Under the pieces are notes generated by a model. That model saw only the letters and a program-made list of their open reading frames with translations, ran no database searches and was not told the DNA's origin. Positions 32,452 through 40,276 of a DNA stretch of 41,072 bases are shown here, piece after piece. Within the stretch, counting starts at the first letter, position 1, and each line of letters starts with the position of its first letter. This DNA comes from Bacteroidales bacterium M2 (GTDB lineage Bacteria; Bacteroidota; Bacteroidia; Bacteroidales; Muribaculaceae): positions 1 to 41,072 of the forward strand of contig LUJM01000011.1 of NCBI GenBank assembly GCA_001689415.1. The letters are read 5' to 3'. A program made the translations under genes and the position numbers.

Positions 32452-32615
32452 TTCTTCACATACTTTTTATACATCGGCACGAAAATGATGATTGCCGAAG
32501 CTACGATAACAAACGCTGTATATAGCGTAAAACGCGTGTGCATAAGTATATACGCAACGAGTCCGATCCACAAAAGACCTAAAATGGCAAAACGTACGAT
32601 AACCGATGTATTCAT
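32448..32615 (-). CDS. 55-residue membrane protein coupled to dxs
   Basis: A short gene: ATG 32615, TGA 32448-32450. It begins MNTSVIVRFAILGLLWIG and ends PMYKKYVKK. Two hydrophobic helices (about 5-24 and 31-48) are joined by a short HTRFT turn, with a basic C-terminus. Three facts support it: an exact promoter TTTG-N20-TATCTTTG ends about 20 bases before the ATG, the stop overlaps the dxs ATG by four bases, and the frame fills the whole interval between them. No family is recognised. It may help membrane function of a downstream product, or serve mainly as a translated leader. Confidence 0.75.
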   Translation of the reverse strand: MNTSVIVRFAILGLLWIGLVAYILMHTRFTLYTAFVIVASAIIIFVPMYKKYVKK

Positions 32616-32635
32616 TTCACAGTTTTATGCGAATG

Positions 32636-32667
32636 CAAAGATACTGTTTTTTTGTCGTATCAGCAAA
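32636..32667 (-). promoter_or_regulatory. Promoter of the small ORF-dxs-trkA-trkH unit
   Basis: On the - strand, TTTG (32667-32664), a 20-base spacer, then TATCTTTG (32643-32636). The leader to ATG 32615 is about 15 bases. Confidence 0.8.
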
Positions 32668-32698
32668 TTAGGCGGGTGTTTGTCGCCAGACCGGAGAA

Positions 32699-33229
32699 TT
32701 ACAGGTGTATTGCGATGACAAAGGCCGCGATAATACCTAATATATTTGCCATAAATCCCCCGATGCAAAAGGCTATAGCATTTCTTTTCCATTTCTTATG
32801 CCATAGCGCGTCTTCTTTTTCGAATTGCACGAAATATTTTGCGTATTTATTATCGGAGTATATCCACCTATGCATCGGTATGCACGATAAGCCGATTGGA
32901 ATGGCTATTATTAATATAATTAATGGGACAGATATTGGAATAGAATCGTATCCCATAACAATTCCTAATATCACAAATGCAATAAAACCTGGATATGACG
33001 CATGAGTATACCTAAATATGTATTTAGCTATCCTTAAATTAAAATTTATGCGTATATCTTCGGTTTTCTTTTGTGCACGTATATTATTTCTTGTGATTCG
33101 TGTACTATACTTTTCGGGTAAGAGGAGGCGCAAAAATCTATCTCTTACTGCATACATAGCTCTATCAACCTCTATTAGGAGTATAAATATTTCGTAGAAA
33201 ACGGCATTAAGGAAGTATTCGATTGTCAT
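32699..33229 (-). CDS. AT-rich orphan membrane protein
   Basis: 176 residues, no family recognised. The N-terminal third is amphipathic and basic (RDRFLRLLLPEK, NNIRAQKK). Hydrophobic helices follow at about 82-97, 100-117 and 150-174, with a charged stretch (YAKYFVQFEKEDALWHKKWKR) between the last two. Base composition is visibly more AT-rich than all neighbours and codons such as ATA and AGA-type are common, which suggests recent acquisition. It sits alone between two operons with its own unidentified promoter. Confidence 0.6.
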   Translation of the reverse strand: MTIEYFLNAVFYEIFILLIEVDRAMYAVRDRFLRLLLPEKYSTRITRNNIRAQKKTEDIRINFNLRIAKYIFRYTHASYPGFIAFVILGIVMGYDSIPISVPLIILIIAIPIGLSCIPMHRWIYSDNKYAKYFVQFEKEDALWHKKWKRNAIAFCIGGFMANILGIIAAFVIAIHL

Positions 33230-33380
33230 GTGATTTGAAGTAAGTTATAATCCGTAAATAGTTAATCACACTAATAACGCTTTCTGGTCCAGCACCAATG
33301 ACACTTTATAACATCACATTCATAAAATATTCAATATGATTGTTATTCATACCTCATAAGCCGCTTTTTATCCGAGGATG

Positions 33381-36300
33381 TCAGTATTTCTTGATGCTGC
33401 GGCCGCAGAGGGGTAGGAAGGGGCAGTATTTGCATGCAGAGGTGTCCTCGCACTGTACAAATGGGGTTGTGTCGTCGAAAATTCTTTCGAGCATGTCGAT
33501 GAGCAATGGGCGGAATGTGTCGCGTATCTGGCTGTACTTCAAATCTTTGGTTTTGCCTACCGATATGAAGTTGATTTTCGGAGAGCTGACAAGTTTGCGC
33601 AGCGGATGAAGCACCGGCTGTATGTCGACATTGCTGTTTCGAAGGCTCATATAGGCTTCGCAATACAAGAGCAACTGGAAAATACCGCCTTTTTCATTCT
33701 TATATGAGGTGAAAATATTGTTTAAATCACTGATGCTTGTATCTTCGACACCTGTCTTGAAGTCGATGAACCTGCGCACATTGGGAGCGATTTCGTCAAC
33801 ACGGTCAATCGACATGTAGAAGTTGAGGTCGAGGGTGTCGGAGAGTTTCCAAGAAATATTTTCCTCAATAGTATTGACTTTATACTCGTTTTCGATAAAT
33901 ATAAAGTCGGTTTTGCAGTAGGAATTACGCTCAGCCTCGAGGTTTGACCTGACAAGGATTTCGATATTAGTCGCGGCTATCTTGAGCTCGGTAGTGAAGC
34001 TGTCGAAGTCGGTGGTCTTTAAGTTTTTGTAGTGTACCTGCCTTATCTGTTCGACCACGGCATCGTGTATGGCGGAGTTGCCTTCGTCGAGCCACGAGTC
34101 GATGAGGGCGGCGTTGATTTTCTTTAGTTTATGGGCTTCGTAGAGGCTCTGGATAGAGTTGTGTACGATAGTGCCGATCTCGGCCGCGGTGAGGCTTTCT
34201 ACGATTTCGTCGTCGTTGTGCATATCGCGCACATACTCGAGATAGAATCGGAAAGGACACTCGAGGTATTTCTTCAGAGCCGAAGCTGATAGTTTTTTCT
34301 TACCACCCTTGCGGTATCGGGCGAGCGAGTCCATGATACGCGCGTTTTTCGATATCGAGAATTGATGACGCTCGCCAGCCTCGGAACCGGTGGAGAGAGT
34401 GTGTTCGCTTATATTTAGTTGCGGCACAAGGTATTGCAGCTGTGAAATGTATCTCGATTTTTCTCCCTGTCCTACTCCGTCGGTGCGTGAGTCGTAGAAG
34501 AGCGCCACGTGCTTGGCGCGAGATATAAGGCGGTAGAAACTGTATGCGAAGGTCCATTCGGGGCTGTCGAAGTCGGGCAGGCCGAATCCGGTACGCAGAT
34601 TGTTGGGAATCATTGTCTTGGCATACTGCTTGCGCGGGAATACGCCCTCGTTCATCGACAGTATAATCACATTTTCGAAGTCGATAGCTCGGGTTTCGAG
34701 TATGCCCAACACTTGCATGCCCTTGAGAGGCGTGCCGGTAAGAGTGAGGCCGCGTGTGGCGAAAATGCGTTCGAAAAGGTAGAGGAAGGTATGGTCGGCC
34801 ATCTCTACATTGTGGCGCTCGATGAGTTCGGTAAGTTTGTCGAGCTCTTCCCTGAAATATTTCAGGGCTTCGAGTTCGAATGATTTGCCGAGTTCTTGAC
34901 CTGATTTTTCGATATTCTCACGCAGTGCAGCGCCGAGCCAGTCGAGAAGATTGCCCAGATACTCAGCTACTTCGCGCACGGAAGCTGCTTTGTGTACGGG
35001 TGTGAAAACGGCTTTTAGCTCCTCGGCCTCGTTGCAAATTTCGTTAGCTCCGGCGTTGTAAAGCTTGTTCAGGTTTACGAACTTAGTCACCTTGTTTGCA
35101 GCCTCGGCGGCGATAGCCTGTATGTGCGGGTGGCTGAGAACGGCGTTGAGGTCTTCGTAGTAGAAGCAGTATTCTCCCCTTATCTTTCGGGCACGGAGCT
35201 GCATTGAAATAATAGAGTGGAGCAGCGAAGCGAATGTGGTGGTGCGGTAGGCAAGGCTCATCGAAATGTTTAGAGCCTCGATATCCGACGGTATCGCCAG
35301 CAGCGCCGGCAGCAGAAGGCCCTGGTCGGGCAACACTATGGCTGTATTAAGGGCATTGGCAGGGTCGATATATCCATTGTCGATCCATTTTTTCAGCTGC
35401 ATACCAATGCATTTGGTCTGAGCCACATTTGACGCCACGGCAGTGAGGCTGATTTCGGGCAACGCGTCGGGCATTGGCACGGTGTAGTCGTCGGGCATGG
35501 GGAAGTGGCGCACAAGGTCGGCAAGGCGCTGAAGCGGACGAGGCATCGATGTGCCTTTGGCTCCGGCAAAGAGCGTCAGTGGAGCTGTGTCCCAGAAATA
35601 ATATGCCACACCTGCGCGTTTGAAACGCTCGAAAATAATGGTTTCGGCAGCGGTGAGGTCGTTGAAGCCGACAAATACATAGCGAGTATCGCCGGTAAAA
35701 TCGTAGAGGTCGTAATTCTTGACATTTTCTACCGCGAGTCGGAACAGGGTTCCTTCCGAGGCTCTGTGGTTGCGTTTGAGAGCGGCTTTGTACTCATGAT
35801 AAATCTCGGCGAGGATTTCCCAAAGGTACACGAACTTGCGGCTGAGGCTTTTTTCTTCGCAATTGCCAAGATGAAGCCAGAACTCCTCGATGTGTGCTGT
35901 AAGTCGGCTTTCGCCCCATATGCGACGGATTATTTCTTTCTGGTCTTCGTCGAGATAGTCGGCCTGTATTTCTTTGATGTTCTTGAGGTTTCGGAATATG
36001 TCGTTGGCGTCGACGAGCGATTTGTCGATGTCGTCGAAGTCGTTGAGCATCATGTCGCCCCAGAATACAAATCCGTCGAACTGCCTCACTTCATCGGCAC
36101 GACCTTTGCGAGATAGCACATTGCGGTACGCATCGTAGAGCACAAATAGCAGTTCGCGCGGCTGTGCAGCGGGGTATTCGGAGTAAATGCCTAAGAATGT
36201 CCCAATAGTCATGATGCGCGGCATCAGGGTGACACCGCGGCTGCGTTCGCGCAGGTGTTTCTTGAGGAAGAGAGCACTGCGTTTGTTGGGCAAAATGAAT

Positions 36301-36386
36301 GTGAGAGTTGATGCAGACGGGCGAGAACTTACTCCGGCAGTGAAGTATTCGGCAATACTGCGGAGAAAATTGGGCGATTTTGTCAT
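33381..36386 (-). CDS. AddB-like PD-(D/E)XK nuclease
   Basis: 1001 residues. The N-terminal part resembles a UvrD/AddB helicase-like fold in which the Walker A is not intact (FILPNKRSALF). The middle has IILSMNEGVFPRK, a typical AddB/RecB-family motif. The C-terminal nuclease has SASALKKYLECPFRFYL, GTIVHNSIQ, RVDEI and IDFKTG (catalytic D-x-K). Four Cys fit an AddB-type iron-sulphur clasp: one in ECPF and three in ACKYCPFLPLC. It would process double-strand breaks with an AddA helicase-nuclease encoded elsewhere. It starts inside the holB-like stop codon (4-base overlap). Confidence 0.85.
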   Translation of the reverse strand: MTKSPNFLRSIAEYFTAGVSSRPSASTLTFILPNKRSALFLKKHLRERSRGVTLMPRIMTIGTFLGIYSEYPAAQPRELLFVLYDAYRNVLSRKGRADEVRQFDGFVFWGDMMLNDFDDIDKSLVDANDIFRNLKNIKEIQADYLDEDQKEIIRRIWGESRLTAHIEEFWLHLGNCEEKSLSRKFVYLWEILAEIYHEYKAALKRNHRASEGTLFRLAVENVKNYDLYDFTGDTRYVFVGFNDLTAAETIIFERFKRAGVAYYFWDTAPLTLFAGAKGTSMPRPLQRLADLVRHFPMPDDYTVPMPDALPEISLTAVASNVAQTKCIGMQLKKWIDNGYIDPANALNTAIVLPDQGLLLPALLAIPSDIEALNISMSLAYRTTTFASLLHSIISMQLRARKIRGEYCFYYEDLNAVLSHPHIQAIAAEAANKVTKFVNLNKLYNAGANEICNEAEELKAVFTPVHKAASVREVAEYLGNLLDWLGAALRENIEKSGQELGKSFELEALKYFREELDKLTELIERHNVEMADHTFLYLFERIFATRGLTLTGTPLKGMQVLGILETRAIDFENVIILSMNEGVFPRKQYAKTMIPNNLRTGFGLPDFDSPEWTFAYSFYRLISRAKHVALFYDSRTDGVGQGEKSRYISQLQYLVPQLNISEHTLSTGSEAGERHQFSISKNARIMDSLARYRKGGKKKLSASALKKYLECPFRFYLEYVRDMHNDDEIVESLTAAEIGTIVHNSIQSLYEAHKLKKINAALIDSWLDEGNSAIHDAVVEQIRQVHYKNLKTTDFDSFTTELKIAATNIEILVRSNLEAERNSYCKTDFIFIENEYKVNTIEENISWKLSDTLDLNFYMSIDRVDEIAPNVRRFIDFKTGVEDTSISDLNNIFTSYKNEKGGIFQLLLYCEAYMSLRNSNVDIQPVLHPLRKLVSSPKINFISVGKTKDLKYSQIRDTFRPLLIDMLERIFDDTTPFVQCEDTSACKYCPFLPLCGRSIKKY

Positions 36387-37504
36387 TTACGGCGGATTAG
36401 CATGATTACTCGTACGGCGAGGTCGAAAAATATAATCTTGGCGTTACCGTTGCCTGCTATGTCGCGGCGCGAACGGTCGAAAAGCTCAATCATGTCGATA
36501 ACGTTTTTCTCGTTGATAAACGGGAAGAACTTTACTACGAATTCTCGTTCGGACTTACTCAATGTCAGTAGTTGGTCGACATGCAGGTGCATCACAAAAC
36601 TTTCGCGAATGAGGCGGCAGCAATAGTCGATAAATTGCATTGCCGGTTCGCGACCCATTTCGGCCACGGTCTTGCTCCAGGAGCGTAGTTCGAGCACCTT
36701 GCGTCCATAAGCCTTGCGCATAAGCTCGGCGAATAGGTCAAAATATTTGCGTCGTTCAGCCGATACATGGGCTACTTTCCAAGCTTGGTTTACACTTCCT
36801 TCGGCAATACGAGCCATGTCGGCAGCTGTAGAAGCGTCCATACCTTGGGCGATGAGTACAGCCTCGAGCTCGGTGTCGCTGTAGCGGCGCACGTTGATTC
36901 GTTGAGTGCGAGAGTAGATTGTGGGCAGTATGCCTCGCGGATTGTTGCTGACCATGAGGAAGATAGTATCGCCAAAAGGTTCTTCAACAAGTTTGAGGAG
37001 CTTGTTGGCGGTTTCTTCTTTCAGTCGTTCGGGCAGCCACAGGAGCACGACCTTGAATTTCGATCTGCGGGTCATATATGCGAGTCGTCGCAGCAGTTCG
37101 GCCCCTTCCTCTACATATATCTGTGGCTGTGCGTTTATGTTGTCGAGTTTTTCGACCCAGCGGTCAAAATCCATATACGGCGACTCTGTGATGAATTCGC
37201 TGAACTGGTCGCGGTAATCGTCGCTAAGGGCTGTTCGTCCGCTTTTCTTTACTACTGGGAATGAAAAAACGGTGTCGATATGGTTGAACGCCTGATGCTG
37301 CAGGCACGACGGACACTGACCGCAACTATCGCCGTCGTGTCTGTTTTGGCAGTGGATATATTGCGCAAAAGCCCTGGCAAGCAGGAACTTGCCGGCACCC
37401 GAGGGCCCCTCGAGGAGCAGCGCGTGGGGTATACGCCCGCTGTCGGCCATTTCTCGCAGGCGGGCCTTGGTTTCTTCGTGTCCGGCAATGTCTGCGAATC
37501 TCAT
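36383..37504 (-). CDS. holB: DNA polymerase III delta' subunit (clamp loader)
   Basis: 373 residues from ATG 37504 (MRFADIAGHEE). The AAA+ domain has Walker A GPSGAGKF (33-40), zinc-module cysteines C52, C61, C64 and C67, and sensor-like text SNNPRGILPTIYSRTQRI. Its middle contains a Bacteroidetes-style insertion (KKSGRTALSDDYRDQFSEFI). With delta and tau it loads the sliding clamp. A longer frame reaching 37636 runs through mlaF in another frame and is rejected, because ATG 37504 overlaps the mlaF stop by exactly 4 bases. The gamma/tau subunit (DnaX) is a possible confusion, but the length and zinc spacing favour delta'. Confidence 0.88.
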   Translation of the reverse strand: MRFADIAGHEETKARLREMADSGRIPHALLLEGPSGAGKFLLARAFAQYIHCQNRHDGDSCGQCPSCLQHQAFNHIDTVFSFPVVKKSGRTALSDDYRDQFSEFITESPYMDFDRWVEKLDNINAQPQIYVEEGAELLRRLAYMTRRSKFKVVLLWLPERLKEETANKLLKLVEEPFGDTIFLMVSNNPRGILPTIYSRTQRINVRRYSDTELEAVLIAQGMDASTAADMARIAEGSVNQAWKVAHVSAERRKYFDLFAELMRKAYGRKVLELRSWSKTVAEMGREPAMQFIDYCCRLIRESFVMHLHVDQLLTLSKSEREFVVKFFPFINEKNVIDMIELFDRSRRDIAGNGNAKIIFFDLAVRVIMLIRRK

Positions 37505-38286
37505 GGGCGACGCTTTTCTATAGTGCCGTGTTCGGCCACATATTCGCGTACTTCCTGGAAGAGGCGAGTGGCGAATACAAAGTCGTTGAGAGCTTCGTTG
37601 GATGTATTGTATATCTGGCTCATATCGCCAACCCATTCGCGATGACCCTTGTTGATGAATATAATATTCTCGCCGATACCGAGAACGCTGTTCATATCGT
37701 GGGTGTTGATTACGGTTGTGATGCCGTACTCATGGGTGATGTCGCTCAGGAGTTCGTCGATGAGGATACTGGTCTTAGGGTCGAGTCCGCTGTTGGGCTC
37801 GTCGCAGAATAGGTATCGGGGGTTGAGGGCAATTGCACGGGCAATGGCAACGCGCTTCTGCATACCACCTGATATCTCGGCCGGGTATTTGTTTTCTGCC
37901 CCGATGAGGTTGACGCGTTCGAGACAGAACATTGCACGTTCGAGTTGCTCTGCTCGGCTCATGTCGGTAAACATGGTCAGCGGGAACATCACATTGCCGA
38001 GCACAGTCTCGCTGTCGAAAAGCGCCGAGCCTTGGAATAGCATACCTATTTCCTTGCGCAGGGCGGCGATTTCGTCGCGTTTCATAGTCAAAAGGTCGCG
38101 ACCGTCGAATAGAATCTGGCCTTCCTCGGGACGAAGCAGGCCGACGAGGCTCTTCATCAGCACGGTCTTGCCCGAACCGCTCTGGCCTATGATGAGGTTG
38201 GTTTTACCGGTGTAAAAAGTGGCATCGACGCCATGGAGCACAGTCCTGCCGTCGAACGATTTTGTGAGGTTCTTTACTTCGATCAT
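37501..38286 (-). CDS. mlaF: ABC transporter ATPase, MlaF type
   Basis: 261 residues. It has Walker A GQSGSGKT (34-41), Q-loop GMLFQGSALFDS, signature EISGGMQKRVAIARA, Walker B LFCDEPNSGLDP and H-loop NTHDM. The text matches MlaF/Ttg2A ATPases, which power phospholipid transport between inner and outer membrane. It overlaps mlaE and holB by four bases each. An MCE substrate-binding protein (MlaD) is not in the window. Confidence 0.93.
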   Translation of the reverse strand: MIEVKNLTKSFDGRTVLHGVDATFYTGKTNLIIGQSGSGKTVLMKSLVGLLRPEEGQILFDGRDLLTMKRDEIAALRKEIGMLFQGSALFDSETVLGNVMFPLTMFTDMSRAEQLERAMFCLERVNLIGAENKYPAEISGGMQKRVAIARAIALNPRYLFCDEPNSGLDPKTSILIDELLSDITHEYGITTVINTHDMNSVLGIGENIIFINKGHREWVGDMSQIYNTSNEALNDFVFATRLFQEVREYVAEHGTIEKRRP

Positions 38287-39032
38287 TGCAGCAGCAGTTT
38301 AGTGAGTATTACGTCGAAAAGAAGGATAAACACACTGCTCGAAACCACGCTGTCGGTACTTGCCTTGCCTACTTCGAGAGCACCGCCATGTACGTAATAG
38401 CCGTAGAATGAGGACGTTGTTGCGATAATGAAGGCAAAGAAGAGCGATTTGATGAGCGCGTACCATACATACCATTCCTGGAAGAATGCCTGCAGGCCGT
38501 AGAGGTACTTCGATACCGTAATCAGGTCGGTGAACACCGCCACGCCGTAGCCGCCGATAAGCGATGTGGCCATACACAGAATCACGAGCACGGGCATGAA
38601 GCATACAAATGCGATTATCTTAGGCATTACCAGGTAGTTGGCCGAATTGACACCCATGATTTCAAGGGCGTCGATCTGTTCGGTGACACGCATGGTGCCT
38701 ATTTCCGAGGCTATATTCGAGCCTACCTTGCCTGCCAAAATGAGGCACAGGATAGAGTTGGAGAACTCGAGTAATACGATATCACGAGTGGCAAGGCCGA
38801 CAGAATACGCCGGTATCAGAGGCGACGCGATATTGAGCTGCATCTGAATGGCGATAACCGCGCCGATGAATACTGATATTATCAGCACCAGGGGTATAGA
38901 GTCGATACCGAGCTTCATCACCTCGGCAACTGTGCGTCGCGCAAAAACCGACCAACGGTCGGGAAGCGAGAACACTCGCTTCATAAACAGGCAATAGCGG
39001 CCAAATGTGGCCAGTGAATTTGTTAGTAACAT
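38283..39032 (-). CDS. mlaE: ABC transporter permease, MlaE type
   Basis: 249 residues, MlaE/DUF140 permease with about five hydrophobic helices. Family phrases are SIPLVLIISVFIGAVIAIQ, GKVGSNIASEIGTMRVTEQIDALEIMGV and PKIIAFVCFMPVLV. It forms the membrane core of a lipid-transport ABC complex with MlaF. ATG 39032 gives the usual N-terminus (LATFGRYCLFMKRVFSLP). The promoter box TAAATTTG ends only 6 bases before this ATG, so the leader would be nearly absent. First gene of a four-gene overlapping chain. Confidence 0.93.
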   Translation of the reverse strand: MLLTNSLATFGRYCLFMKRVFSLPDRWSVFARRTVAEVMKLGIDSIPLVLIISVFIGAVIAIQMQLNIASPLIPAYSVGLATRDIVLLEFSNSILCLILAGKVGSNIASEIGTMRVTEQIDALEIMGVNSANYLVMPKIIAFVCFMPVLVILCMATSLIGGYGVAVFTDLITVSKYLYGLQAFFQEWYVWYALIKSLFFAFIIATTSSFYGYYVHGGALEVGKASTDSVVSSSVFILLFDVILTKLLLQ

Positions 39033-39037
39033 GAGTG

Positions 39038-39045
39038 CAAATTTA
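39038..39045 (-). promoter_or_regulatory. -7 box abutting the mlaE start codon
   Basis: TAAATTTG on the - strand, followed by CACTC and then ATG. The predicted transcription start lies about 2 bases before the start codon. No -33 TTTG at normal spacing. Confidence 0.5.
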
Positions 39046-39165
39046 CAAAAAAAATCTCACCCTGCTATCCACAGACATCATAAAATCGGGCTTGTGGATG
39101 CTGAATTGGCAAAAGTGTAAAATTCTTTAGAGTAAAAAGCAAACAATTGATGTAAGGGCCGGGTT

Positions 39166-39196
39166 TTTGCTCGATGTCGTTAAATTCTTATCTTTG
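39166..39196 (+). promoter_or_regulatory. Promoter of the GH43 gene
   Basis: TTTG (39166-39169), a 19-base spacer, TATCTTTG (39189-39196). The leader to ATG 39279 is about 80 bases. Confidence 0.8.
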
Positions 39197-39278
39197 TAAT
39201 TCGTTTTGCATATATCTGCTTTGCTGATGTGCGATTACGGCTATTATTGTTTGAGTAAAAATTTATATAATACCGATA

Positions 39279-40274
39279 ATGAAAAGTACTGCCCTTTTGT
39301 TGCTCCTTTTTGGTTCGTCTCTATGTGTTGATGCCCTTGCGCCCGAGGTTCACGATCCTGTAATGGCCCGAGGTGAGGACGGTAGGTACTACATGTTTTC
39401 GACCGGTATGGGTGTATCAGTGCTGTCGAGTGCCGATATGAAGGATTGGCAACGCGAAAAGCCGGTGCTGGCCAAAGCCCCGGCTTGGGCTGTAGATACT
39501 GTGCCGGGCTACAAAGGGCATACATGGGCGCCGGATATTTACTACCATAATGGTTTGTGGCATCTATACTACTCGTGTTCGACATTCGGAAAGAATGGCA
39601 GTGCTATCGGCCATGCCGTCAACAAGACTCTCGACCCTGCTTCGCCCGATTTTGAGTGGGTCGATAAAGGCGTGGTTATAGTGTCGCACCGAAATATGGA
39701 TAATTGGAACGCTATCGACCCGAATGTCATCGTTGGCGACGACGGCAGGGTGTGGATGACTTACGGTTCGTTTTGGGACGGTATCCAGCTCGTGGAGCTT
39801 TCTGCGGATGATATGCAGACTCCATTGTCGGAGCCTGTTACGATAGCTCGCCGCAAGGCCGTTGGTGCGCCCCAACTTGCCGAATTTCATGCCGAAAAAG
39901 GTGTCGATGCCGGTGACAATGCTATAGAAGCGCCTTTTGTATATCGTAGAGACGGTTACTACTATCTGTTTGTAAGCCACGATTATTGCTGCAGGGGCGA
40001 CAAATCGACCTATAAGGCTGTGTACGGCCGTTCAAACGACATTCAAGGCCCGTATTATGATAAGGACGGTCGCCGCATGGACGCCGGCGGTGGCACGTAC
40101 CTGTTTGGCCCGGATGATAAAAGCTTTGGTATCGGTCACTGCTCGGTTTATGATTTCGACGGCCGTACCATGTTTTTTGCGCATGCCTACGACAAAGCAA
40201 GCAATGGCAAGCCGCGGCTATTCATGAGCGAGCTCGAATTCGACAACGACGGTTGGATAGTACAGGGCAAATAA
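39279..40274 (+). CDS. GH43 arabinan endo-1,5-alpha-L-arabinosidase
   Basis: 331 residues with a signal peptide (about 1-19), five-bladed propeller of glycoside hydrolase family 43. The three catalytic carboxylates are visible: Asp26 in EVHDPVMA (general base), Asp147 in WNAIDPNV (pKa modulator) and Glu217 in NAIEAPFVY (general acid). SHDYCCRGDKSTYKAVYGRS is characteristic of endo-arabinanases, which cut the backbone of pectic arabinan. No SusC/SusD pair or other glycan gene is beside it, so it stands apart from a classical PUL. It converges on yaaA with 2 bases between the stops. Confidence 0.92.
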   Translation: MKSTALLLLLFGSSLCVDALAPEVHDPVMARGEDGRYYMFSTGMGVSVLSSADMKDWQREKPVLAKAPAWAVDTVPGYKGHTWAPDIYYHNGLWHLYYSCSTFGKNGSAIGHAVNKTLDPASPDFEWVDKGVVIVSHRNMDNWNAIDPNVIVGDDGRVWMTYGSFWDGIQLVELSADDMQTPLSEPVTIARRKAVGAPQLAEFHAEKGVDAGDNAIEAPFVYRRDGYYYLFVSHDYCCRGDKSTYKAVYGRSNDIQGPYYDKDGRRMDAGGGTYLFGPDDKSFGIGHCSVYDFDGRTMFFAHAYDKASNGKPRLFMSELEFDNDGWIVQGK

Positions 40275-40276
40275 GT

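Noticed and set aside
37505..37636. 44-residue extension of the delta' subunit
   Set aside because: It runs through mlaF out of frame; ATG 37504 gives the AAA+ N-terminus and the standard 4-base overlap.
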